Positions 35,829 through 49,835 of a stretch of 64,000 nucleotides of DNA are shown piece by piece. The DNA is from Nephrocerus scutellatus (Eukaryota; Arthropoda; Insecta; Diptera; Pipunculidae). A model generated the notes under the pieces. It saw only the letters and a list, made by a program, of their open reading frames with translations, was not told the origin of the DNA and made no database searches. Positions within the stretch are counted from its first letter, which is position 1. Every line of letters starts with the position of its first letter. The DNA lies in NCBI GenBank assembly GCA_947095585.1, contig OX352765.1:77979976-78043975 (forward strand), in the 5' to 3' direction. The position numbers and the translations under genes were made by a program.

Positions 35829-36849
35829 AATAGTAGCCAGATCTGAAGGAGTGAAGTACATCTTGCACCGTTTTAGGAAACCTAAGCATCTCGCAGCATT
35901 TTTGGCGATGGCAAATATGTGGTCGTTCCAACGAAGCTTGTTGTTGACGCACATACCGAGAATTAAGAGCTTTTCAGTTTCTCTGATGCAAGATCCACTC
36001 ATGGATAAAGGTTGGGGGATTAAATAACGCTTAGATGACAGATGAGAGCATTGGGTTTTGGAAGCGTCAAATTCAATTCTAGTATGTAGTCCCCACCTCG
36101 TTATCCTGTCAAGGTCAGAATTTAACGTGCTTGACATACGTCGTTGTTCAAGTTTCACTTGTGACGAAGAGGGGCGTGAAGAAAGCGTGAAGTCAAATGA
36201 AAAGCTAAGAGTACTGTCGTCAGCAAAGGAATGGATTGGATGAGAGGTGGTGGATAGGAGATCATTAATGCAAATCAGAAAGAGTGTCGGAGATAAAATA
36301 GAGCCTTAAGGAACAACGGCGTTTATGCGGTGAACATTGGAGTTTAATCCGTCCAATACGACCTGGATTGAACGGTCACAAATGTAGTTACTAGTCCAAT
36401 CGAGCCGGGTGTTATTAATTCCATAAGCATTCATTTTCGACAAAAAAGCTTGATGCCAGACTCTGTCAAATGCCTTGGAAATAACGAGTGCAACAACTTT
36501 ACTTTCACCAAGTTTGTGAATAGACTGGTTCCACTTTTCAGTGAGATTAGCCATCAGGTCACCTTTACTGCTGGTCACTAAGGATTTCACGTGATTCGCG
36601 CTATTGCATAAGCTTGCGATTGATCAGGGTTTCCATGACCTTGGATAGTATAGATGTTAGCGCAATGGGTCGGTACGAGGAAAGAGATGACGATTCGCCT
36701 TTTTTAGGAACAGGCTGGATAAAGGCTGTTTTCCAATTTCTTGGGACGACTCCAGAAGAATAGGAGTAATGGAAAAGTCTGCGCAGTGGTAATGCCAACG
36801 TTGAAGAACACCTCTTCAAAACTATAGCGGGAATCAGGCCCAGCAGATT
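35828..36849 (-). mobile_element. LINE-b RT fragment, less damaged form (unit III)
   Basis: The extra A at about 36682 restores the frame through SYRPIALTSILSKVMETL, and CAA replaces TAA in DASKTQCSHL, so this version is closer to the original than those in units I and II. Confidence 0.8.
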
Positions 36850-36853
36850 ATTT

Positions 36854-37119
36854 ACTACTTTAAAGCCGATTACGGTGGGTTTCATTCTTTTGTTGACTAG
36901 AAACCCCACCCTGAGCACATGATGACTTGCATGACAGCTGTTATATATGTCATATTCTGAATTTTTTAAGACACCATCCCCCGTCCATCGCATCTGCCTA
37001 CTTGCTGTTATATCAGCATTATATTTGGACAGGATATCGGCTAGCTGTTGTGCAGCTCGAGCTATATACAGTGAGCGTACGTTCCATGAGAAATCGTTTA
37101 GCCGCTTTCGTTGCCGTGG
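36854..37119 (-). mobile_element. LINE-a endonuclease fragment (unit III)
   Basis: As in unit I; no protein-level change noticed. Confidence 0.75.
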
Positions 37120-37770
37120 TCATCATCGTAAAGACAATTTACATCTGGGATAATAAAACAATCGAGTTTTGTGACACACCGTAAACAACCTACATTTATA
37201 ACGATGATATTGCTTCTATTATATTAAACAAATAATTTACTACGTATACGAAAGCTATAGTTTTATGTACTTAATGCTAAAACTACCGCCGGAAAATTAA
37301 TTTAATCGTTTACTTAAATTATTACAGAACTAACACCAAAAAATGTAAAATTTACGAAAAATGTTCATCCACTCAGTCGATTCCGGAACCATATTTATGT
37401 ATGTTTTTCTACATTTTTATTAAATATAATATTAGCACATACGTACAACATGCATTTATTATGGTATAGTTGACAAATGTTATACATACTATTAGATATA
37501 TTATGTAAACATCCATACTCGAAGATGCGTTCATTTAAAAGTTCTGACCAAGCGAGATGACCAATGGAATAAATTACAATGTAATGCGTATGGTAAAGAA
37601 AGTTGAGGACAAGGTTGTTAACAGCAATGGTAGAAGTAGTCGTACAAGTATATGACAAAAACATAGTGTTTTTTGTTGTAGTTTTGTTATTATTGCCCTT
37701 TTCCTTTTCCACTTGTCACTGTAGTATGAAAACTGGAAAATTTAAATATTTTGGACATTTTGTTTTAGTA

Positions 37771-37776
37771 TATAAA
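37771..37776 (+). promoter_or_regulatory. TATA box of gene A, copy 3
   Basis: TATAAA 45 bp before the ATG at 37816. Confidence 0.75.
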
Positions 37777-37815
37777 GGTGAAGAAAAATCGTATAACAAC
37801 AGATTGGGCCGAACC

Positions 37816-38163
37816 ATGAAGACCTTTACTTGTTTTCTGTTTTGTAAGTTTTGTTACCAATATTTAAAAATCAAAAAATAATAATTGTGTTGGTTGTTTG
37901 TAGGTGTACTTGTTGCATCGATTACTGCAACTGACGGGACCGATGAAGATGAGCAAAAATCCTTATATGTTAACAGGCCGACAGTTGAACACATAAACTG
38001 CAACTGTCCTCCAGGACCACCTGGTCCACCAGGTCCAGTTGGCGTTAAAGGACCAGATGGTGATCGTGGTAATATAGGTCCACAAGGCAACGACGGGCCG
38101 GTGTTGGTAAGAGGCCCACCCGGAAACCCCGGACCGCCTGGACCACCCGGATCACCCATATAA
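37816..38163 (+). CDS. Small secreted collagen-like protein A, copy 3 (95 aa, short C-terminus)
   Basis: Exons 37816-37843 and 37904-38163, intron 60 bp. Against copies 1 and 2: one residue lost in the signal peptide (VLVAS for VLAVAS, a clean 3-base deletion), four changes in the linker ([16 protein letters not shown]), an unchanged collagen block, and a TAA right after GSPI. Beyond the stop the same frame continues PAQPGQPGIQ, which looks like decayed Gly-Gln-Pro triplets. The acidic tail is therefore absent. Probably still functional, since the signal peptide, Cys pair and triplets are intact. Confidence 0.8.
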
Positions 38164-38519
38164 CCCGCACAACCCGGACAACCCGGCATCCAGATAAAAA
38201 CCTAGATGAAGACCCAGATGATCTCTGAGTCTATTCGGAGTAAAAATTTATTTATTTATAATGTTTGTTTGCAAACTTCTATCAACATGAATCAATGAAG
38301 TGAAAGTTAAGCTAAATTACAATGAAATGAACCTTGGTTACAAAGCAATAAACACAGTTGGCAATTAAACTCCGGAATATTTTTTTTCAGTTATTGGATG
38401 AATTTCTTCCACAACTTTTTGTTTTTTGTTTATTATTTTATGCAACTATACTTAATACGTTTTGAACAGTAATGTCTCTAGCCGCAAGGATGAATAATTG
38501 ATCTCTGGTAGTTTTAGGC

Positions 38520-40650
38520 CCTTTATTAAAAATTGAAATTCAAAATAGAATAAAAATCGATGGAATGTGATTTACAATACATCCACATTCCTCACGTTTG
38601 TAGCCGGTTTCAATTTATTTTCTTACAATTCTCCCTGATTCATTGAAAAAGCAATACGAAAAAACGAACACGAAACTAAAACGACGCGAGTCCAAATACT
38701 TTTATCAATGAATCATGGTCAGGGAAAACTACAAAAAACCTTGACCAAGAAAATATTACAAATCTTAAAAAATAATGTAAATAATATTTTTATTTTTTTT
38801 TATTTTAATAAAACAGCTTATGAGCACTTTATCCTTCAACCATCATCTTTCAGGAAGTTATGAGGGGCTAATTTGAAGGCCTGCAGATTATACGATTCGG
38901 GAAACACGGGCTCGACCAATTGATTCCACATCGAAGAGACTCTCGGAAAAAAGGAGGATTTAAAGTGTTGGGTTCTACAAGAAAAAAGTTTTAAGGCAAA
39001 CCTATGTTGACTGGACCTTAAACGAGTGTTTACGTTACTGACAGAAGGACCTGGAACTAGTGAACGGGTTTCTATCAAACGAATAACTCTATTTTGAACT
39101 CCATCAAGATGAACCAAATGCGATCTAGGAGCCCCACCCCACACATATGAATTAAATTCCAAAATTGATCTAACATAAGATTTAAATAATCTTAATACTT
39201 CAGAGGGAGTGAAGTAGAAGTTACAACGTCTTATGAAGCCTAAACATTGGCTAGCTCTTTTTGAAATTTCAAAAATATGATCCTTTCAGGAAAGATCACT
39301 TGATACTTTTGCACCTAACAATTTAAGTGAATCTGATCTCGCAATATAGGCACCATTTATAACAGGTGAAACGTAATGTTGAACTGTCTTCTGAGAAAAA
39401 AGACAAGACTGAAATTTATTTGGGTTAAATTCTACTCTATTAGAAATGCCCCAATCGAGAACGATCGAGAATAGTCAAATTCATTAATTCACGCGAACCA
39501 ATCATGCGAGAATTGCATTCTTTTTGACTGACAAACTCAATGGAAGCCGATAATGTTGTATCATCAGCAAAAGAATGGATATCACAGGTTGTAGAAGACA
39601 ACAGGTCGTTGATATATATCAAGAAGAGCGTGGGCGACAAGGATGACCCTTGAGGTACGCCAGCATTGATCCCATGTGAAGCTGAAGATATACCATTTAA
39701 TACAACTTTTATTTTACGGTTTCATAAATAATTCTCAATCCATGCAATTAGAGAGGAGTGTAAGTTCAGCGCACGAATCTTATTAATAAGACAATCGTGC
39801 CAAACTCTATCAAAAGCTTTAGAAATATCTAAGGAAACAACGCTTGATTCACCTAGGTTTTCAATGCTTCGCTCCAAACAATGAGTCATGCACGCCATGA
39901 ATTCACCTGAAGAGCGATTTTTACGAAATCCATACCGCACATCGGATAAAAGAACATTCGAATCCAGATAGTTCATTAGTCTGAAATAACCGATAGATTC
40001 CATTACCTTCGATAGAACCGACAACAAAGCAATAGGTCGGTAGTTCGTAGGTGCCGATTTATCACCTTTTTTCGGGACGGGTTGAATATTAGCTATTTTC
40101 CAAAATGATGGAAAAATACCTGTCTTCATTGAGAGATGAAACAATTTGCTAAGCGGTTTTGCCAAAGTATTATGACATCTTTTCAATACTAATGGCGGAA
40201 TACCGTCGGGGCCAGTCGCTTTATTGGGGTCAAGTTCTTTCAGATATATTATTTTTGACCTTTTCAATATAGCGTTTGATCTGTTTCTAGCTATTCGAAA
40301 CTTTACAAGGTTTTCTTTAGAAGTGCAATTAACGTAGACCAAATGGGCTGATTTTTTACACGCGACTGCTGACCTACAATTTTCGTTAAACCATTTTTTC
40401 TTACGAGTATTGTTTTATTTACATGAAGAAGGAATGCAATTTTTCATTCCTAGCAAAATGGTAGACGTGATAAGTTGTGATGCTTCATCAGCATTATTGC
40501 TGAAAAAGCAGGTTGACCAATCAAATGAGCTATAAAATTGGTTCAGGTGCTCCCAGTTTGCATTTTTATAGTGCCAGAGTAGCCTTTTATGAGTAAGCTC
40601 TATAATGGCTGGTGTTAGTGAAAATTTGGCTACTACCAAAGCATGGTAGA
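38520..40650 (-). mobile_element. LINE-c, 3' end deleted (unit IV)
   Basis: Same protein segments as unit II, but the poly(A) end and about 80 bp of 3' sequence are lost in the 170 bp junction deletion. Confidence 0.88.
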
Positions 40651-40774
40651 AGTTAGGAATAAATCTAAAAGGTGAGGTGATTGGCCAGAAGTATCGGGAT
40701 ACCTAGTTGGCTTATCAACGAGTTGGGTAGTGCGATCACTACAGTGTGTACATTTGTACGCTTGTATGTTTGTA

Positions 40775-41290
40775 TAGGGTTTTTCAATAAGAGCACTTCA
40801 ACTTTTTTTTTGAATAAAACACAAACTGTTCAATACATATGATACATTTAAGTATGAAACTCGATTTCTTTTGCATGACCACCGCGTGCACGTTTTACGA
40901 AGTCCAATCTTTGAACCAAAAATATGGCCCAATGACGCCGCCAGCATGTAATCCGCAAAAACAGTGACTTTTTCGGGATGCAACGGTGCCTCATGAATCA
41001 CGTGTGGGTTGCTTTCTGCCCAGTAACGCATATTTTGCTTGTTGACAAATCCTTCTAGCCAAAAGTGAGCCTCATCGTTAAATGGCCGTAATGCTCTTAA
41101 AGTAGCGGCAACAGAACGATTATTTTGATAAAAAGTTTGCATGATTTTCAATCGCTGTTCACATGTGTAGCATTCCATGATGAAATGTATACTAATGAAG
41201 TTTCCAAATGACTAAAGAACAATAAAAAATATGGCGTCGTTCGTCGTCCCTATCGGAGAAAAGTTGAAGCGCACCTGTTGAAACACCCGA
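40775..41290 (-). mobile_element. 516 bp Tc1/mariner-type element with TIRs (unit IV)
   Basis: Same length and ends as the other copies; transposase remnant 40798-41178. Confidence 0.8.
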
Positions 41291-41673
41291 TACATTGGTC
41301 ACTTTGCCGTGTCGTATATCTCGGCTTCTACCAGTCAAATTTTGATTGGACTTTGTTTTAAAACAATTGGCTAGCGCTCGGCTTGCTATTGCGTAATTTT
41401 TCCATTCATAGGAGTTATCAATCCTGAGGAAACTGAGAAAAACACTAAATCTACGTAATTTTGTTCGGTTTCGTCAAATGTTCGTTAACTTAACGTAACG
41501 GACACCGATATACACTAAATCTTTTTTATTAATTAAAGCTTTTATTTATTTTGCTCTGTTCGTTTAACACAAATCTTGCAAGTCGATTTTCATCAATCGT
41601 TGTTCAATTGAGTTGAAATTTTGCACAAAGAAGTAGTCCCCATCACATTGTGACAATGCAATGCGACCGACAT

Positions 41674-42400
41674 CTACGAATTAAAAGCACTTTTGAGAAA
41701 TTGCGCATAACGCCGTTGAGTAATTTTTGAAGCGGCTTCCTGGACATGTCCACATAACTGTTGTAAATTTCTGATCGGCTTGGAGTAGACATCTTCTTTT
41801 AGGCAACCACAAAAAAAATCCAACGGTCCGGGGAACGTGAAGGCCACAAAATGGCCGCAGATGGCCAATCCATCATTCAAGTAAGCACGGACGTTTACGA
41901 CATATTGCGCAGAACACTATTCTGAAACCTGAAAACATCATTCTGAAACCAATGGGCTTTTATTGGGCACCTCTTCCAATAAATTTGGCAGATCATTTGG
42001 AAGAAAGTCCCAATAGCTTTGACCAGATATTCTCCCGGGCAGTACAAATGTTTAAATTATCATTCCGTTCAATATGCCAGTCCAATAATTTATTTTTAAC
42101 TCGCATTAGATGCGGATTTGTTGCCAGCTGTGCAGATTGTGCATGTTAAAGTATCCATCTCTCTACAACGTTGATTCATCGCTCGACAGAATAATATTAA
42201 AGAATTGTGGATCTTGTTCTATTTTCGCAAGCAATCAAGGGAGAAAAGCAGTCTTGCGTCCTTGCGTGGTAGTCTCTCGGTTACAGAGTTTCCACGCGTG
42301 TAATATGGTAGGGGTGGAACTTTTTTTTTTCAATACACGGTGTACGCTCGATTTTGCGATCGCAGTGCGTCGTGCACTTGCTCTTGTAGTGTTAGACTTA
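41674..42400 (-). pseudogene. Decayed DDE_3 transposase (unit IV)
   Basis: As 7524-8250. Confidence 0.7.
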
Positions 42401-42419
42401 TACTAGTGTTTTCCGGTGC

Positions 42420-43560
42420 AAATCTCTATGTCAGTCAAAAAGTTTAACATTTTTGGCGGGATGGAAGTCTCAAAAGTAATATGTCAGTTCGCATCGCAAC
42501 ATTGTCTTTTATTTACTTGAAAAATTGAATTCAGTAAATAAATGGAATTATCGCGTGAACATTTTCGATTTTCGAAACGGGCTAACTCAACAACAGTGAT
42601 TCGAATCACTTCATTCTACTTTTGGCGATGAAGCACCATCCTTGGCTAGTATTTATAATTGGTACAATGAACTTAAGCGCTAACGACGTTCACTCAAAGA
42701 CGAACCTCGTGAAGGTCGTCCAAAAACAGCTGTTGTTCCAGAAAACATCGATGCTGTGAGAAAACTGATTGAAGAGGATCGTCATGTGATTTATCGAGAA
42801 ATCGAGGTATGCTTAGGCATTAGTAACACCAGCGTATATACGATCTTACATGAACATTTAAAGGTGAGGAAGCTATGTGCACGTTGGTTTCCACATTTTT
42901 TGACAGACGCACAAAAAAGGTTCGTGTCGATTGGTGTCGCCAAATGCTTGAAAAATTCGTTGAAGTTGCTTCCAAAAACGTCTACAAGACCGTGACAGGT
43001 GACGAGTCATGGATATTTGCGTATGAGCCGGAAAGAAAATGGCAATCGACTGTTTAGGTCTTCCAATTCGAAGAAAATTCAAAATTCAACCTCGGAGCGT
43101 TGGGAAGCAAATGGGCGTATTTCTTCAAGAAAACCGGTCATATGGCTACTGTGGCTCTTGAAAATCAATCAAGACAGTCAATTCAGCTTGGTATACGATC
43201 ATTTGTTTGTCTGAGGTTTTCAACAAATTGAGAGAAAACAACCCAAAATGGCTCACACACATCACATCAAACCAAGCGAGTATTTGAGCACTCAAACGAT
43301 CGAATTAATGGGTTATCCGCTGTACAGCCCCTACTTGGCTCCCAATGACTTCTTCCTGTTCCCAAAAATCAAAGATAAGATGCGTGGACAACGATTTTTA
43401 TCGCCTGGAGAAGCGGTTGAAGCGTTAAAAAACCATGTTTCGGAACTATCATCTTCACAGACTGTAAAAAGTGTTTCGATAAATGGTTTGAGCGTATTAT
43501 TTATTATTGCATCAGTCAATACCGACGATATATGCTGCAACATGCTGACAATCGCAAAAA
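42420..43560 (+). pseudogene. Mariner transposase relic (unit IV)
   Basis: As 8270-9410; same lesions. Confidence 0.85.
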
Positions 43561-44790
43561 CACTGCCAGTCAACGTTGAGTACGCCAGAGAAGCCACAAC
43601 TCAATGCCTGACCCTCAGCAAGCACAAATTCTTGGCCATCTCAGGCAAAACATATAAAAATAAACGCAATCAGAGATTTCTTCATGGTCCGAAACCACCA
43701 CCACGTAAATCCAAGGTTTTATTTTCTACGACGAGCGACTCGTGGTTCCATCAAAAAGATATCGAGAAAAAATTAAGACTTGCGAAGCTTGTGCTGTTTC
43801 CAGAAAATCACCAAACAAATCTGACTTAAAACCTTGACAGATTCCGAATTAACCATGGCCACAAATTTACATTGACTACGCTGGACTAGTAAATGGAGAC
43901 TTCTTCTTTGTAATCTTCGATGCCTACAGCAAAAATGGCCTGAAGTCTTTAGAACCAAATCAATAACCTCAGCAAAAACCATCGAATTGCTAAACGACAT
44001 ATTTTTTCCCGTTTATGTGTCTGCAAAACAATAGTATCGGAGACAATAGTGAACAATTTACGTCACAGGAATTCAAAGATTTCTGCGACTCAAATAGAAT
44101 TGAACACATCAGAACCGCGACTTACAGTCCTCAGTCGAATGTTATTGCCGAGTGATTCGTGGATCTAGTAAAAACAGGTCTAAGAAAGGAAAAAGAAAAC
44201 GTCGACCAGAAGCTGCGAAAGTTCTTGTTCAACTATCGTCGAAGACCATCATATAACTAAGGCATGAAGTCCCCATCAGAATTGCTAAACAATCGGAAGA
44301 TGAAAACATCCTTACGTCCAAAGAAAGCAAATTCAATCTAATGCGAGCAACGAAAAAAGTAAAATGGAACTTCAATTCAATTAAAGCATCACTGTGCGAA
44401 ATGGATAGAATTTGAAGCCAATGATGAAGTCTTCTACAAGTTACAAGAATCAAACGACAAATGGAACTGGACTCCAGAAAAAATCGTTGAACGAATTGGA
44501 AGAGCGAATTACAACATCGCAGCCGAAACTATTTCAGCAGAGCGAATCATTAAAGCCCATGCGAACCACTTGAAGACGCGATATTCCAAAAACATGTTGA
44601 ATAAACTGTTAGAAGTACCGAGTTCGAGGACGATTTTAAAGAAATTGAACCTTTCATCATGCCACAAATTCAAGACGGACGAGATGAAGACAACAATCAA
44701 TCAATCGACACCAACTTGAACGAAAGTGACGAGTTTGTGGATGCATAGGAATAAGTTCAAAAGGAACCAGCTCCAAGACGAACCGAAGGA
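43560..44790 (+). pseudogene. Ty3/gypsy integrase relic (unit IV)
   Basis: As unit III, with AAAGAAATT at about 44641. Confidence 0.8.
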
Positions 44791-44819
44791 GCTAATGCTA
44801 GCATTCCACCACGATGTTT

Positions 44820-46680
44820 TGATGACTTCGTCCGATTTTAAAGGAGGAAAAGTGTGGAGAACCAGATGTATATTCCTCTCATTTTATTCTATCTCTCTCA
44901 CGAAATAAGTCTCGACTGGAAACCTGTTTGTTCGGCATCGAGTATATCTTCCAGATGTTCCTTAATTCGCTCAAGTACTACTTTGGCTATTACCTTTGCA
45001 ACTGCAGAAGGAACGGAAATGCCTCTCCAGTTTTCGCACTCCATAACACTACCTTTTTAGGGAGCTTGACAATAATTTCCTTCTTCAACTCGTCGGGGAA
45101 ACTTTCTGCCTCCCAAAAGGATATAAAAGCTCTGCTGATGTCGTTGGAGCGGCACGCAGAAGCTCTGCGAGTATACTGGGAGTTGAGGTGCGAATTCGGG
45201 AAATTGTTACTTCCGGCAGCTCCGTTTGATTTGGGTGCATATCGTTAGCAAAAACACGGTTAAGGACCACAGAGAAATACTCCTTCCATCGCTTGAGCTG
45301 ATCCTCATCTGAAACGAGTACGGCACCATCTAGGTCTTTCACCGGATTTTGGGTAGAGCGGTGACCACCTGTCAGCTCTTTGGTGATTCTGTAAACGGTT
45401 CTGCTATCGCACCTGCTCGCTGCTTCCTCTGCTTCTGAGGCCAGGTTGTTAATATAATTACGTTTGTCACGTCTTACACTACGCTGCACTTTTCTCATTT
45501 TGCTTCGATACAGGGACTCTAGCTCGATCATCACTGCTGCTGGTGTATCTACAATACGAGCTTTAAGTATCTTACGTTTTTCAATCCGCCTCCAGGTATC
45601 TTTGGTAAGCCACGTGCTGTGTCTTGCCTGGCTTCTACCAACAATACTTTCTGCTCTAGATGTGAAAACATTTCGCACAGCCTTTCAATGTTCTGGGATG
45701 TTTGTTGGCAGTGAGCTGCTGATTGCTTCCATTCCTTGCGATAAATGATCCCTTAAATGTTGGTGTACTTAGGGGATCTTTCGCCGGTCGATGTTATACC
45801 TTGGCATTCGGATAATATTGCGGTTTCTTTGAACTGATGCACTACGTAAGTGGACAGACGCTACCATAAGGTGATGATCCCGTACCATACCCATGTCGGC
45901 TCCTCGTCTGTTTCGGATGTCAAAAAGACAGCTCCTAAAACGTCGGCTGATCGCCACATGGTCGATTTGGTTGAATGCTGATTGCCTGTCAGTTGACACC
46001 CAGCTGACTTTGTGGCAGGCCTTATGCTCAAACATGGTGCCTCCTATGACAAGGTGGTTGGTGTTGCAGAAATCAACAAATCTTTCACAGCGAAATGACG
46101 TTCGCTGAGGCCATGTTTCCCAATCACATGATTGAGTCCTTCATTGTCTTTGCCTACCTTGGCATTCAAGTCCCCCATCACGATGACGATATCTCCGTTA
46201 GGTGTTGCGTTGAATACAGCGCTTAGCTGATTGTAAAAGTTTCCCTTTTCTTCCTCAGTCGAAGGATTCGTTGGGGCCTAACACTGTATGATCGTGACGC
46301 GCCGTACTCTAGTCCGAAATGCGGCCTCTGCGTGCTGTTGGCGTTAGCAACAGACCCACTCCAGATGCACTGGGACTGCCGGAGGGTTTGCCGGAGTAGA
46401 GTAGAACAGTGTTACACGTTGGGAAATGGTACTCTCCCGCATCGAACCATCTTAGTTCACTCACTCCTAGTATGTCCAAATTATATCGAGAAAACTCACC
46501 TTCCAGTTGAAGAAATCTGGCAAATTCCAGAAATCAATCTAAGTCCGGGAACAATAGCCAAAAGTCGTCATTATACGATCATTACTTATCCGAGGCGTTG
46601 TGTCGGTTTCAGTAGCGGGCATCTTTCGGTACCGCAGGGTGCTAACCCACGTTACCTAGACTAGAAAAGCTAGACCGTTC
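44820..46680 (-). mobile_element. LINE-g endonuclease-RT fragment (unit IV)
   Basis: Same as unit III, including SKMRK. Confidence 0.8.
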
Positions 46681-46720
46681 GCACTTGCAATTTTAGCCTA
46701 CATATATAAGAATTTATGTG

Positions 46721-47039
46721 TGGGCGCCATGGCTCAGTGGAAATGCACATGGGTAATGAGCAGGAGATTCGTGGTTTGAATCCCAGTAACACCAAAAGCA
46801 TTTTTCACGGTGTCCCACCTCTCGCGAATGGGTGAGAAACGTTCCAAAAGTAAAAACTTGTCACGGAAAGCTTCTCAATTCGCCGTTCGGATCCAGCCTT
46901 AAATTGTAGGTCCCTTCCATTTGTGTCCAAAAATATACATGCGCAACACAAATGGTCGCGAGAAGCTAGGCCTTGAACCGCAATGGTCTGTCGCGCTGAA
47001 CATTATTATTATTATTATTATTATTATATTATTATTTAT
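46721..47039 (+). mobile_element. tRNA-derived SINE (unit IV)
   Basis: Same short ATT tail and CATGGGTAA head as unit III. Confidence 0.8.
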
Positions 47040-47440
47040 AAACATAGTTGCCCGGGGACCACCACTGGGAAGTAAAGCAAGCACTTTATCACGAACTTGA
47101 TTGTTGCGCTACTGGCTCAAACCAATCGGGAAGCAGTCAGTAGTTTCCCAATCAATCGCAATGCAGATACCCATTTTTACATTTACTTGTTTTTAATTTT
47201 AGCTGCTGCAGGTTTTCCCAAGTATCATAAATTCTATTGATTTTCCCGCAAACTTGTTGGTGATTTTAATTTTTATGGGTTGTTTTTTTATTATTGATAT
47301 GTTCATAAGAAAAAAAATAGTAAAGCGTTATGCTAATTACGCATTTTATGGAGAAAATTTACCTCAAAGTAAAAATTAGCATGGTCAAGAAAAATGGAAC
47401 AGGCATTGAAATTCGATATCTGAAGATTCAAAGACGATAT

Positions 47441-47697
47441 CGCCTTTATTTAAAGGCAGTTACAATGGCTAGTATTTTTTCTAAAAATAAACTCCTAAAC
47501 AAAGCTTCTACCATTAGTATTAATAGAGCAATTTCCGTTTACATGTCAGGGTACACCAAAGTAAGTTTTTTCTTAAATCTCAGATAAATGGTGTCAACAT
47601 TAGAGATAGATCTTTACTGTATAACGATTTTTTTCTAAGCATATACCCAAGAATCATTTGCTAAATTATTATTGACGAATTAGGGGACACCCTGTAT
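47441..47697. repeat. Dispersed repeat R1 (unit IV)
   Basis: As unit II here (TAATAGAGC), lacking the extra A of unit III. Confidence 0.7.
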
Positions 47698-48010
47698 AGT
47701 ACGTATTTTTCGAGATAGTGTGTTTAAAAATACAATTTTCAAAAACTAAATAAAATTGCTTGACTTTTAAGGATTGCATATCGACAACTATTTTTGAAAT
47801 CGCAAATGCAAGTTGTTTCATCTTAAGAGTTTCAAAAAAGACCAACACTGGACATGTATCTAGAACCGTTCAAGAGTAATTAGGTTGTGTGAACTGATCT
47901 TAGGTCAAAAGCACGCTTCTTACCCTTAAAACGCAGCGGACACGGGACACTGCATGAGGTGAGGTGATAGCACCCATACGACTTTTGGTCGCAATTTATT
48001 CAAGAATCAC

Positions 48011-48831
48011 CTCCATAAGATTTGACAACCAGTCAGCGTACGATTGAAGAGGTAATGAGTTGGCTGAAGCATAATGTACTATCCTCAAAGAAGATAATCA
48101 TTTATGTGGATAGTCAGGCGGCCATAAAATCGTTGGAGGAGGTCTCACTGAAATCTAAGGTGGCGTTGAGCTGTCACTCCTCTCTTAACGAGAAGAGTGA
48201 ACAGTTCAATATAAGGATCATATGGGTTTCGGGCCACACGGTTGTTGAGGGGAACTGCAGGGCGGATGAGTTAGCTAGACGTGTTATGACTCTCCAGCTG
48301 CTACCGGAAATGGCGGAGGTAGGGAGTCCTATCGCGACACTGAAATTTGAGCTTCGGAAAGAGGCAGAAACAATAACAAATGTAAGGTGGGAAAACACCG
48401 ACACTTTAAGACAGGTCTGGCCTTGAAGCGCTCAACTGCGCTTATTTCCCTACAAAGACGTGAACTAAGAACAATTGTATGGATAATGACAGGACACTGC
48501 CTTCTAGGGAAACACGCGGGAAGAATGGGTGTCGAATATAATGACTTCTGCAGAAGCTGCATGGACGAGGAGGAGGAGGAGACCATAGAACTTCTCTTCT
48601 TCTCTGCTCATGACCGGCACTAATGCACAGATGGGACAAACAGATGGGTAAGCGGTTAATGAATAACCTGCTAGATCTCGAAAACGGCAAAGTGCGAGAT
48701 ATACTTCGATTCATTAAGACCTCTGAATGGATCTTCTGAAAAAGGGGAAAGGTATGAGATCCTGTAGTAGCACAAAGGACCGCGAATGGTCTAAGTGAGC
48801 ATTAGCAGCCACCGCAACCTAACCTAACCTA
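48011..48831 (+). mobile_element. LINE 3' part with RNase H domain (unit IV)
   Basis: Same as unit III in the encoded residues. Confidence 0.82.
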
Positions 48832-49086
48832 CGTCAGCCTACAGCCTGTATATTATGAATATTTTTGACCCGATGCAAGAAATATTTCACTCCCTCTGAT
48901 CTGGCTTTTCAATTGACCGTTATTTTAGTTGCTGTAGGATGTTTGAAATTCTTAAATTGTTTCTATAAACTAGATTTGTGTGACCTATATTACCAAATTA
49001 TTATCTCAACTATTTTTTTTTAAGTTTTCCTAAAAACTTTTTACTTAAAAATCTGTGGAATTGAATCCACCACCAATTAGAGTGTA

Positions 49087-49645
49087 CAGTGTTCGGCAAT
49101 CGAAGTGTTACTAAATCAAAAGGCAGTAATTTCGTCTTTTATGAATATTTTTATTGAAATTTTTAATGGAATGTTAAAAACATTTCAAGTTGTATAAAAA
49201 TCACGTTACTGCTCGATATAGCCACCTTTGGCTGGGATGATAGCGTCGAGTCTCTTAACAAAGGCATTGCATGCTGCACGAACGTAACGATCTCATTTAC
49301 TTGGTATTTTCTGATGGAAAATTTTGTTCATAAACAAACAAAACGATAGCGTAATTTGGAGGACAAATCCAATGACCAATTGGACAAGCGAAAAGCTCTT
49401 CGCAAACAAACATTTCGATGCCATGATTTCGACAAAAAGATATGGAAGTGTGGGCGCATTGATCACAGCTCTTCGTAAACAATCGACCAAAATACCAACA
49501 ATGCAATGCAATGCCTCCGTTAAGGGACTAGACGCTATCATATGCGCCAAAGGTTGCTATATCGAGCAGTAATGTGTTTTTCATAAAATTTGAAATGACG
49601 AAATTACAGCCTTTCGATTTACTAACACTTCGATTGTCGCACTCC
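49087..49645 (+). mobile_element. Tc1/mariner-like element with TIRs, short form (unit IV)
   Basis: 559 bp with the same internal deletion join as unit III. Confidence 0.85.
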
Positions 49646-49835
49646 TACTTTGTTACGTAGTACTAAGTATGCGTTTTCAGACAAAATGAGTTTCTTTTAC
49701 AATTTAAACATTTATTAGGTGATCGAAATAAATAAGGGCTGGCTAATGGTAAGATGAACTTTAAAAATGCTTAGCATCACTTTCAATTTTGGACTAAAAG
49801 CAACACCAATAACACCCTCAATTTTCCAGGGAATT

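Larger units (their letters stand above)
21539..38519. repeat. Array unit III (16981 bp)
   Basis: Right part is of the same type as unit IV: YADA in the RT, gene A with an early stop, gene B with P41 and D78. Private marks are one extra base at about 30643, a 3-base loss in gene A and a 170 bp deletion at its right junction relative to positions 4200-4369. Confidence 0.93.
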
